Positions 7,926 to 14,915 of a stretch of DNA of 14,915 nt are shown piece by piece (within the stretch, counting starts at the first letter, position 1; the number at the start of each line of letters is the position of its first letter). Source of the stretch: Bimuria novae-zelandiae CBS 107.79 (lineage: Eukaryota > Ascomycota > Dothideomycetes > Pleosporales > Didymosphaeriaceae). A program made the position numbers and the translations under genes. The notes beneath the pieces were generated by a model. The model was not told where the DNA came from and made no database searches. It worked only from the letters and a program-made list of their open reading frames with translations. The stretch covers positions 1,892-16,806 of the forward strand of contig ML976739.1 of NCBI GenBank assembly GCA_010015655.1. Reading direction: 5' to 3'.

Positions 7926-9815
7926 TTATTTAGCTAGGTAATCGAGCAAAAGCTGCTCATCTTCATAGTCGTCGACGTTAATTTGTTCGGGCACCTCGGA
8001 GGCGTCGAAGTACTAAGCACCCTTAGCCAAAATAGAGTCACGGATCCGTAGATTGTGAAAGCAAAACACTAGCTTTTTAACTTGTTTATTAACAAGACAA
8101 TTCCGAACTTTATTATAAAGAAATCCATACTCGCTCTAGTTACGTTTAGCTGCTCTAGTTATGGGGTTGATGCTAAGAGCGTAGATGGCAAGTTCTTTAA
8201 GCTCGTCGGTGCAGCTTTGTATGCGCCACCACTCCGCCGGATTGGTGTAATCCTCGAAGCTTTGCCAGGATAAATTAGTACCGCACTTCTCGAAGGCGCC
8301 TTGACGATAGAGCACATCCATAAGCTCTTTATAGAGCGCTGCGGCATGCCTGGCGTTGCCCTGCGTCGGCGGGTACTGCTGGGCGATGTATTCGCCCACT
8401 TCTATTTGCATCTTGTGAGTGACCGCCACAGGCAATTCTCGCCGCGCAAGAGGGTCGCATATATACGAAATCGTGCCGAGAGGATGGTGGACCTGCTGGA
8501 ATCGGTTTCGAAGCGTATTTTGGACGTCTTCTCGCGGCAAAGTTGTGTGGAGAGTGACGGAGGTGAGCAAGTAGATGAAGCTGGCATATAGCCGTGAGAA
8601 TTTCGGCCGAGTACTCTCGAGCGCCAGGGCTACTTTTGTAAAGGGCACTAAAAAGCTCCGCAGCCTTTGCAACTTCTCCCACTAACGTACGTTGCTTATA
8701 ATTGCTATAACCTTATAGAATCGCCGTTTCTGCGTCTGCTGGGTCATAATAGAGGTCACTATTAGATTCTGCACCACCGAAAGTATCCAGTCGCGATTCT
8801 CCAGCACCGAATTGACAGTATTGAACTTGCCTTGCCAGCGAGTGTTTCCTGGCAGCTGCAGCGCTTTCCGCCGCACCTAAGGCCCGGTAGCCTCGTCCAG
8901 CATGCCTATAAGTAAACTAGACTGTCTGAAGAACTTGCTGACGTTCTTTATAGCGTCGAAAATTACCCTAAAGTTACCTATTTTAAAGAAGTTAGTAACA
9001 TAAAGGTTAACGATGTAAGAGGCGTACCCTAACATTAGATAATTAAGTATAGCTTTAGTAAGTAAACCTTGCGCCGCCTTTATGTTAGAGGCATTATTAA
9101 AGTAAATAGTAGTAATACTAAGCTTGCTAACGTCCTTAGCCACCTCGAGAATTCCTTTAGCTAGGTTCTTAGCGTTGTAACGCTCCGCTAACATGTATAA
9201 AGTCTTTAAAAAGATCTTATGTTCTTAGGTTACTATTAGGTAATTGACGGCTACCTCGCCGCGTATGTTTGTCTAGCTATTACTAACTAGCGTTATTTGC
9301 CGCCTGGCCTTCTCGAGCATAGCTTTCATATTACGCTTTGTTTAGCTATAAATAGAGTCTAGCAACGTCGTGGTAATTGCCTTACAGCCTAACGGAGTGT
9401 AGGGCGGGCGCAAAAAGTTCAGAAATTGACGGAACGCGGGATTTTTAACCTGTGGCATCTTAGTAAGTTTCTTTACCTAAGGTAAGCTACAAGAGCTTAC
9501 AAAGCTAAAGGATACTCTAGAGCTATATATAGCCTCCGCGAGCAGCAGATCTACCTTCTTAAAGTCTATTTTACTTATACGTAGTGTCTCTGTTAGTAGC
9601 CGTGATTAACGCTTAGATGGCATCTAAGGGTTGCTATTAACCTCATATAGCTTATATTTCTCTCGCGAAAGCTTCGGGCATTTAGCCATGTGCTCGCGGA
9701 GACGTACGAGGCTTTTGTTATGCTATTATTTAGAGTAAAATTGACATGTTATAATGGCCTGGAGGCCCTCGAAGGTGACCTCGACGTCCTCGCTTTCGAA
9801 CGCAGTACGCGGCAT
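7926..9815 (-). pseudogene. hAT transposase, full length, single frame, nonsense-inactivated
   Basis: Read from ATG at 9815-9813 to TAA at 7928-7926, this is 629 codons in one frame without an indel, broken only by TAG/TAA. It encodes the cut-and-paste enzyme of this transposon. Domains: a BED-type finger at residues 24-46 (C24, Y27 where a Cys is expected, H42, C46, with two stops at 30-31); the first catalytic block SNS-stop-TNIRGE near residue 179 (minus 9281), where hAT has DGW, so Asp is Asn and Trp is stop; the second block FNNASN near residue 240 (9098), where DNA-type Asp is again Asn; IGNFRVIFDAIKNVSKFF and FRQSSLLIGMLDEATGP; LPGNTRWQGKFN (about 8855-8820); and a C-terminal dimerisation domain with PAEWWRIQ (about 8240-8217), AAKRN-stop-SEYGF (about 8150-8121) and LYNKVRN. 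Acidic end: DDYEDEQLLLDYLAK. Longest open stretch is 178 codons (8672-8139). Both catalytic Asp losses are G-to-A. Confidence 0.92.
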
Positions 9816-9975
9816 TTGATAAATATTATTAATTAATAATAATAAAGTACTAAGATAATGCTTAGAGGATAAGATAAGTAATCTAGATGCAAGCTCTAAA
9901 CAAAGTTAGCCCCTAAAGTTATTTTCGGTAGCATTTACCCGCCTTAGCATACAGATCTAATCCTACGATACGCGT

Positions 9976-10018
9976 ATCGGTATCGTACGGTACGAAAAAT
10001 ACGGTATTCCGTATTGTA
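9976..10018. repeat. Subterminal motif array, right end of hAT
   Basis: Overlapping TATCGGTAT, GTACGGTAC, ATACGGTAT and CCGTATTG motifs mirror the left end. GAAAAATACGGTAT at 9994-10007 is the exact complement of ATACCGTATTTTTC at 7728-7741, but lies about 11 bp further from its terminus. Confidence 0.6.
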
Positions 10019-10019
10019 C

Positions 10020-10031
10020 GGCCCATCCCTA
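10020..10031 (-). repeat. hAT right terminal inverted repeat
   Basis: GGCCCATCCCTA, the complement of TAGGGATGGGCC, followed directly by the second target duplication. Confidence 0.93.
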
Positions 10032-10039
10032 GTTAACTA
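10032..10039. repeat. hAT target-site duplication GTTAACTA, right copy
   Basis: Identical to 7707-7714. Removing the hAT and one copy rejoins the RT frame without a shift. Confidence 0.95.
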
Positions 10040-12621
10040 TCGCAAGCTTAACGCTATTATAAAAAAAGATATCTATTCTATCCTACTTATTTAAGAGACC
10101 CTTGCGAGGCTCGCCCGTGCTAAGATATTTACTAAGCTAGACGTACGGCAGGCCTTTTATTGTATTTAACTAGATAAGGAAGCAGAGGACCTAATCACGT
10201 TTTATATACGCTATAGTAACTATAAGTATTATATGCTCCTATTTAGTCTCTATAATAGACCTGCTACCTTTTAGCGATATATTAACAGGGTACTATATAG
10301 CCTACTTAACGACTTTTGCACAGCATATCTAGACAATATCTTTATCTACTTAGAGAATCTACTACACTATAAGGAGCATATTGCGCAGGTGCTTAAACAA
10401 CTCCGCGACGCTAGTTTATAAGCAGATATTAAGAAGAGTAAGTTTATAGTAACTAGGATAAAGTTCCTTAGCCTTATTATTAGCACTTAAGGTATTTAAA
10501 AGGACCTAAAGAAGATTGCTACTATGCAGGACTAGCCTATGCCTATATTAGTTAAAAGTATATAGTTATTTTTAGGCTTTTATAACTTCTACTAAACCTT
10601 CCTTAAGGACTATAGACGCATTGTTAGACTACTTATAAAGCTCCTTAAGAAGGGCGCCTAGTATGCCTTTAGAGAGCGAGAGCTTATAGCCTTTTAGTAA
10701 GTTAAAGACCTTATACTATTAGATAACGTACTTACTTACTACTCTCCCTATCGCGTCACACGCATAGAAACAAACGCAAGCGATAGTATTATTACTAGCG
10801 TACTCTCTTAGCTATAGGACGACGGACTCTGGCGACCTGTAGCCTTTTATTCTAAGACAATAAGCGACCCGCAGATGAACTACGATATACATAATAAAGA
10901 GATGCTAGCCGTGATTTATAGCCTTAAAGAATAGAGATCTTAGCTTATTAGTCTATAGACGACTAAGCCCTTTAGCGCTATTACTAACTATTAAGCGCTA
11001 AAGTACTTCTCTACTAAGCGTAAGCTTACTCCTTGACAGATGCGCTAGGCTATAATAGTAGCTAATTTTAACCTAAAGCTTACCTACTAACTAGGCACTA
11101 CTAACGTGGTAGTTAACGCGCTATTACGTAAGTAGGAGGAACTATAGACTTAAAAGGAAAAAGATAAGGTAGCTCGTATAAGGGTCTTCTTATAAACTAA
11201 GTAGCTAGATATTAATATAGTGCAAGAAGCCACAACCTAACTCGCTAACTTAGCTACTTAAGGATTATAAGGCTAGGAGCTTAAGATTACTATAATAGAC
11301 ATCTTTCTAGCCTTTTCCTTTACAGAGGATCCTTATGCCCTCGTTAATTAAGTAATTAAGGTAAACCAGAATCACGATAGCCTATAAAAGCTGCGGGAAA
11401 AAGCTCTATCTAATAACTAAGGACTATAGAAGCTAAATAATTAAGATCTACTCTTGCATAAAAATTAGCTAGTTGTCCTAGCAGTTAACTTCCTACGCAC
11501 CTACTTAATCTAAGCTACCTATACTACGTAGCTTACTGCTTACCTAGGAAAAAGAAAGATAGCGAAGCTACTTAGAGATTAGTACTACTAGCTAAATCTA
11601 GCGAAGGACGTGGACACCTATATTACCGCCTATAAGGCTTATTAATAGAGTTATACGCCCTGCGATCGCACCCTAAGACTACTTAAGCTATTATTAATAC
11701 TAGAGTAAGCATAGCAGGACATTTTAATAGACTTTAAGTTATTCCTACCTAATAAGAAAGGGTATAATAACGCCTTTATTATAGTTAACTACCTAAGTAA
11801 GCGCTGCTTCTCACTGCCCTGCCACAAGACAACCATGGCGGAACAGGCTACAGATATATACTATTGCTATATCTGGCGCGTGTACGGCCCACCCAAGTCT
11901 ATTGTCTCTAATCGAGGCCCGCAGTTTATCTTAGCATTTATAAACAAGCTATGCTAACTTATAGGCGTTAAGTAAAAGCTCTTAATAGCTTATTATCCTT
12001 AAACTAATAGTAATATAGAAATTATAAACTAGTACCTTAACTAGCGCCTTTGCCTATTTATTAACTACTACTAGGATAACTAGTCTGACCTACTGCCCTG
12101 CATAGACTGGGCTTAGGCTATACTGCCTTATAAGACTACAGGCCTCTCGCCGTACGAGATCGAGTTCGGACATTAGCCTACACACCACTGGGACTGGGAA
12201 GAGCGGACAAAGACCTCGCCCACAGCCCGTAAGCAGATGTCCTAAGAGGAAGCGTAGAACTACGCAAAGGTTTAATATAACGCTATAAAACAGGCTATAG
12301 AGATAGCTTAGAGAGGGATTATTTATGTCTAAGAGTAATAAGCACGTTAAGTAAATAAGAAGCAACGTAAGCTAGATTTTAGAATAGGTAATTAAGTCTA
12401 TATCACGCTAAGAGGCTTTATAACTAACTAGCCTAGTTAGAAGCTTGACTAGTAGATGTACAGGCCCTACCTAATTATTACTATAAAAGGATACTCTTAC
12501 TAAGTTAAGCTTTCGCCGTACATGCACATGCACAATGTCTTCTATATAGACTACTTACGGAAAGCCGCTATAGACATACTGCCAGGTTAGATAGAGCTAG
12601 AAGAGGAGCTAATAGAGGTTA

Positions 12622-12790
12622 ACGGCAACCTAGAATAGCAAGTAGAGGAGATCCTTAATAGCTATATTTACTAAGGATATTTATAATATAAAGTCTCCTA
12701 GACTACCTATAATCTTAACCCTACCTAGTACAACGCCCGAGGCTTTGTTAGGGCACTATATAAGGTAAAGGAGTATTATAACGCATACCT
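12622..12790 (+). other. Chromodomain at the C-terminus of chromovirus pol
   Basis: In the pol frame, QVEEILNSYIY, a stop, GYL, a stop, YKVS, a stop, TTYNLNPT and a stop follow the chromodomain pattern W-x-VEEIL...Y.VKW.GY...TWEP. The stops sit where conserved Gln, Arg, Glu or Trp residues would be. An ALYKVKEYY tail follows. The assignment rests on this pattern only. Confidence 0.75.
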
Positions 12791-12915
12791 AGATAAAGCG
12801 AGGCTACTACTACAACTAGACATCTAGCTGCGAGCGTATAAGGCCGGCACCTATCTAGAGATAATAGAAGAAGACAATAAAGCTGCGGTTATACTAGCAT
12901 AAGGTAAGACACGAA

Positions 12916-12931
12916 GGAGGTAATATAACAG
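12916..12931 (+). repeat. Second copy of the polypurine tract/LTR junction
   Basis: GGAGGTAATATAACAG matches 14 of 16 bases of 12959-12974, which spans the real junction. Its last eight bases, TATAACAG, differ from the LTR start TGTGACGG only by three G-to-A changes. It lies 43 bp upstream of the true boundary. Confidence 0.5.
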
Positions 12932-12954
12932 ACTTAAAGGACTACGCCTACCTT

Positions 12955-12966
12955 AGAGGGGGGTAA
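12955..12966 (+). other. Chromovirus polypurine tract
   Basis: AGAGGGGGGTAA directly precedes the 3' LTR, the position of the plus-strand primer. Confidence 0.8.
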
Positions 12967-13214
12967 TATAATAGCCTAGCATGCTAGCAGGACACATGAC
13001 CTCGCGTGAGAGGCGCGACTGCCTCACGCCTGGGCGCAGCTGCCCACGCACCCAGTGTAGCTATCTCGGATAGATAGATGTTCCGTGCCGAGCGGCAGCG
13101 CATAAAAGCGCCGCAGGCCTGTGTACCTACAGTCTCCTCATCTTAGTGTAGCTGAAATAGAGCCAACCTACCTCATCTACTCTCTTAATGCAGGAGCCTG
13201 TGCCCGTCCTCACA
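12967..13214 (+). repeat. 3' LTR of the chromovirus
   Basis: The LTR is 248 bp, one 21-bp unit shorter than the 5' copy, and ends CACA. Its first 21 bases carry seven C-to-T or G-to-A changes relative to the 5' copy (TATAATAG against TGTGACGG). The remaining 225 bases look nearly unmutated and keep the hairpin with CATAAAA at 13092-13114. Confidence 0.95.
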
Positions 13215-13219
13215 TGTGC
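13215..13219. repeat. Target-site duplication TGTGC, right copy
   Basis: Identical to 4264-4268, directly after the 3' LTR. Confidence 0.93.
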
Positions 13220-14239
13220 CTAGTTTGCGCCCTAGAGCTTAAAGGCTAGCTTAATTACGCGAATCTCTAATACCTTTATCTAAAGACTTTATTTATTTTA
13301 CTTAAGTTTATATAAGAAGGCGTGCTATTATAGCACTCTTTTTAAATAAAACTACTAGTCCCTTTATATAAAGTTACTTATATACTAAAAGGCACCTATT
13401 ACTTTATTTAATACGTTAATAAAGAGATAATAGATAAGGTAGCTAGCGTTATTAAATAACTATAATTTATTAAACTATAGTAGCAGGTCTCTTTACTAGG
13501 TTAAGTCTATAGTTATACTTTTAATAAGTAGGTGGAGGCTTCTAGGCTTTAAGAATATAGCTATATAATTTTATAGTTATCTTAAGAACGTACGTCCTAG
13601 CGTAATAACTTAGCTATAGAAGCTAAGGAATTTAGCTATTTTATAGGCTTATAGCTATATAAGTTTACTATTTATAAGTGTTGTTAAGACTAGCTAAATT
13701 ACTTTATTAAGGTTTTTTTTTTAGGAAGGTAAGCTATTATAAAAATTATATTAATTTTAACTTTTAAGCCCTTTATAATAGTGCCTATAGTGTCTTTAGT
13801 GCTATTATAGCGTAAGACTAGTATATTAGTAATTATATTATAATTTCTATTTATTAATAAAGATACTTTTTTTGCTAGTGTTGCGAATGGCTTAAGGACG
13901 TATATAAAGTTATTTAAATAGTATATAAGGTATTTTTATCTAAGGTGTAACTAGAGCACCTAATAAAAGCCTTTTATAAATAAGTTAAATAAGAAGGGTA
14001 CTATATATAGGCTAAAGGGGAGGTAATTTTTATAGTAAAACTAGCCTTATTACTAAAAACTAAGTAGCTATTATTAGTATAGTGCTACTAGTATTATCCT
14101 GAAGGCGTCCTTAAGGTCCTTTTTAATAAAAAGGGCTTTTCTACCTATATAGCGTACTAGCTTAAAAATGTCTTCTACTATAGTATAGTGTAGTATAGTA
14201 ACGTTAAAGTATATCTAGTTATTAACTAAGTTGCCTATA
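13215..14239 (-). mobile_element. Tyrosine-recombinase retroelement, proximal part, right of the chromovirus
   Basis: This minus-strand sequence encodes the RT and the first half of RNase H of the same element as 2854-4268. It starts abruptly at the pogo end (14240), so its upstream part should lie beyond the window. It is more AT-rich and more decayed than the chromovirus inserted in it. Confidence 0.75.
13215..14239 (-). pseudogene. Reverse transcriptase and RNase H N-terminal half (DIRS-like)
   Basis: RT reads in the minus frame with codon starts at 14118 and 13920: KKDLKDAFRIILVAL (about 14121-14080), then YYKNYLPFSLYIVPFLFNLFIKGF (about 14040-13968), matching LPFGL.SAP.LFN; then YLNN at 13920-13909 in place of YLDD, both catalytic Asp codons now Asn by G-to-A; then AYLPKKKT (about 13745-13720) and LNSLASIAKLL. 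RNase H reads in another frame (codon start 13219): LFINVLNKVIGAF (about 13425-13388), where the family has TDAS, so an active-site Asp is Asn; KVLEIRVIKLAFKL-stop-GAN (about 13275-13225), matching INVLEM.A...A..LWG. A frame change lies at about 13440-13540, from an indel. The RNase H frame continues at 4268 past the chromovirus. It was the replication enzyme of a recombinase-integrating element. Confidence 0.75.
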
Positions 14240-14252
14240 ACGTGGTTCACCA

Positions 14253-14284
14253 CCGAGCGGGCCAACCCCACCAAGCGGGCCAAC
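14253..14284 (+). repeat. Direct repeat in the pogo element leader
   Basis: CCGAGCGGGCCAAC (14253-14266) recurs as CCAAGCGGGCCAAC (14271-14284), 13 of 14 identical with an 18-bp period. Position suggests a terminal transposase-binding repeat. Confidence 0.7.
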
Positions 14285-14320
14285 TTTGCTAAATGCAGCC
14301 CACCTCTAGCTTATACCACA

Positions 14321-14914
14321 ATGTCATCACAACATAACGCGTAATAACCTTATACTAAAAGCGCACTATAGCTTGCTATCTAAGCTATAATTAAAGATTA
14401 TAATAAGAGTAAAAGACGCGTTATTATAGCCTTTAGCGTGCCTTAAATAATAGTATAATAATAATGCTAAGGAGCCCTCTCTTAACGCGATCGCGAGCCT
14501 AACTTAAAGAAGCTAACTAAGCTAGAGAAGGAGGCTCTAGTCTAACGTATACTTAAGCTTAACTAGCAAGGAATAGGTGCAACAGGGGATATAGTCTAAG
14601 ATATAGCTAATAATCTACTTACTAAGCGCGGTAGATAGCCTATTAGTAAGTACTAGATAGACAGGCTTAAAACGCGTACGCTAGAAATCAAGCTTTAAAA
14701 GAGCTATCTATATAATTATTAGTAAGCCCTAAACGAAGATCCACGTATTATAACGCCCTAGTTCGAGCTAGTTACTAATACTAAGGCTAAGTATAGTATT
14801 GCTAATAACGACACGTACAACTTCGACGAGACAGGCTTTATAATAGGGGTAATACAGGGTTAGATAGTCTTTACAGGCTCTAAGAAGCGAAGCAACCTAA
14901 AGAAGATTTAACCT
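14321..14914 (+). pseudogene. Fot1/pogo-like transposase, N-terminal part
   Basis: Reading from ATG 14321, one frame runs to the window edge, broken only by many TAA/TAG codons. The N-terminal third resembles the paired helix-turn-helix DNA-binding region of Fot1/CENP-B-like transposases: AIIKDYNKSKRR, AFSVP, then LTKLEKEALV, QGIGATGDIV and DIANNLL-x-KRG (about 14500-14630). Next comes RTLEIK, ALNEDPRII, FELV-x-NTKAKY (about 14728-14796), and the DDE block NFDETGF at 14819-14839, whose Asp (residue 169) is the first catalytic residue and is intact. The enzyme would cut and paste into TA sites. The remaining catalytic residues lie beyond the window. The ATG survives and follows directly on the GC-rich leader, which supports the start. 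Confidence 0.88.
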
Positions 14915-14915
14915 A

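Larger units (their letters stand above)
7715..10031 (-). mobile_element. Complete hAT DNA transposon inserted in chromovirus RT
   Basis: A 2317-bp element flanked by an 8-bp duplication. Its ends are 12-bp terminal inverted repeats, TAGGGATGTGCC at 7715-7726 and the complement of TAGGGATGGGCC at 10020-10031 (11 of 12). It holds one transposase on the minus strand (7926-9815). The non-coding ends (7727-7925 and 9816-10019) carry arrays of ATACCGTAT-like motifs. It is less AT-rich and has fewer stops than the host chromovirus, consistent with a later arrival. Confidence 0.94.
10032..12902 (+). pseudogene. Chromovirus pol, second part (RT, RNase H, integrase, chromodomain)
   Basis: The same frame as 6513-7714 resumes and runs to TAA 12900-12902 (or 12921-12923) without an indel. 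RT: KIFTKLDVRQAFY (about 10119-10158); polymerase motif YLDN at 10326-10337, where the family has YLDD, so one catalytic Asp is Asn; FLGFYNFY (about 10569). RNase H: TNASDSI (about 10770), RPVAFYSKT and HNKEMLAVIYSLKE (about 10890-10932). Integrase: a zinc region with KAY-stop-stop (about 11625-11640), where the HHCC Cys residues are Tyr; core with IDFK at 11727, SNRGPQF at about 11907 (second catalytic Asp to Asn), and a retained Glu in NIEIIN at about 12018. Then GLSPYEIEFGH (about 12141) and RPYLIITIKG. A chromodomain follows at about 12622-12790 (QVEEILNS...YKVS...NLNPT). This would read histone marks to direct insertion into heterochromatin, by family knowledge. Confidence 0.93.
4269..13214 (+). 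mobile_element. Ty3/gypsy chromovirus LTR retrotransposon, complete but inactivated
   Basis: The element spans 8946 bp including a 2317-bp hAT insertion plus its 8-bp duplication; without these it is 6621 bp, a normal size. Order: 5' LTR, leader, gag with zinc knuckle, protease, RT, RNase H, integrase, chromodomain, polypurine tract, 3' LTR. This order (integrase after RNase H, then a C-terminal chromodomain) defines chromoviruses. TGTGC flanks it on both sides. Gag stays in one frame and pol in another through their whole length, and the hAT plus its duplication adds 2325 bp, a multiple of three. Damage is therefore almost wholly by nonsense and missense transitions. No clear primer-binding site follows the 5' LTR at 4538; the expected TGG may have been mutated, or the element may self-prime. 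Confidence 0.95.
14240..14915 (+). mobile_element. Fot1/pogo-type (Tc1/mariner superfamily) transposon, 5' part
   Basis: The composition changes sharply at 14240 after a TA (14238-14239), the target of this superfamily. An 81-bp GC-rich leader with a direct repeat is followed by a pogo-like transposase. The right end is outside the window, so the inverted repeat cannot be checked. The exact left end is inferred from the TA and the composition break. Confidence 0.7.

Noticed and set aside
8301..8591. A plus-strand frame of 96 codons, and other frames overlapping 8082-8682.
   Set aside because: They lie opposite or out of frame with the hAT transposase, which shows clear family motifs in a single minus frame.
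12090..12365. A minus-strand frame of 91 codons.
   Set aside because: It is a shadow of the chromovirus integrase region on the plus strand; the protein is low-complexity and resembles nothing.
1..14915. Alternative genetic code or stop-codon readthrough to explain the many TAA/TAG codons.
   Set aside because: Stops are accompanied by Asp-to-Asn and Cys-to-Tyr losses at catalytic and zinc positions and by transition-only LTR differences, which fits mutation and not recoding.

Overview
The window looks like a gene-free, transposon-packed heterochromatic island from a filamentous ascomycete (Pezizomycotina-type fungus). I found no host gene, rRNA, tRNA or CRISPR array. Every recognisable protein belongs to a mobile element, and all are broken, almost entirely by TAA/TAG stops that arise from CAA, CAG or TGG by C-to-T or G-to-A changes. 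The two LTRs of the central element differ only by transitions (about 19 by eye) plus one 21-bp unit. This is the pattern of repeat-induced point mutation (RIP), which points to fungi; I cannot name the species.

Layout, left to right: (1) 3-1816, the 3' part of a Ty1/copia element (RT, RNase H, end of pol, polypurine tract, probable LTR). (2) About 1817-2690, minus strand, the C-terminal half of a hAT transposase. (3) 2854-4268 and 13215-14239, minus strand, two halves of one old tyrosine-recombinase retroelement (RT, RNase H, recombinase; DIRS-like order). It was split inside its RNase H domain by (4) 4269-13214, a Ty3/gypsy chromovirus with both LTRs, a perfect 5-bp target duplication (TGTGC), gag, pol and a chromodomain. 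(5) 7715-10031, a complete hAT transposon inserted in the chromovirus RT domain, with an 8-bp target duplication (GTTAACTA), terminal inverted repeats and a single-frame transposase on the minus strand. (6) 14240 to the window end, the start of a Fot1/pogo-type transposon, abutting the recombinase element's RT at a TA.

The nesting gives an order of events: recombinase element first, then chromovirus, then hAT. Decay grades the same way: the recombinase element is worst, the chromovirus intermediate, and the hAT has longer open stretches. Both copies of the hAT target duplication carry a codon (Asp to Asn) that looks already RIP-mutated, so the hAT probably arrived after the chromovirus had been mutated and was then itself mutated in a later round.

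Most notable: reading frames are largely preserved, so the ancestral proteins can be followed by eye. Chromovirus gag and pol lie in frames offset by -1, with a canonical GGGAAAA slippery heptamer exactly at the junction. The mutation load in each LTR is skewed towards its internal-domain side.
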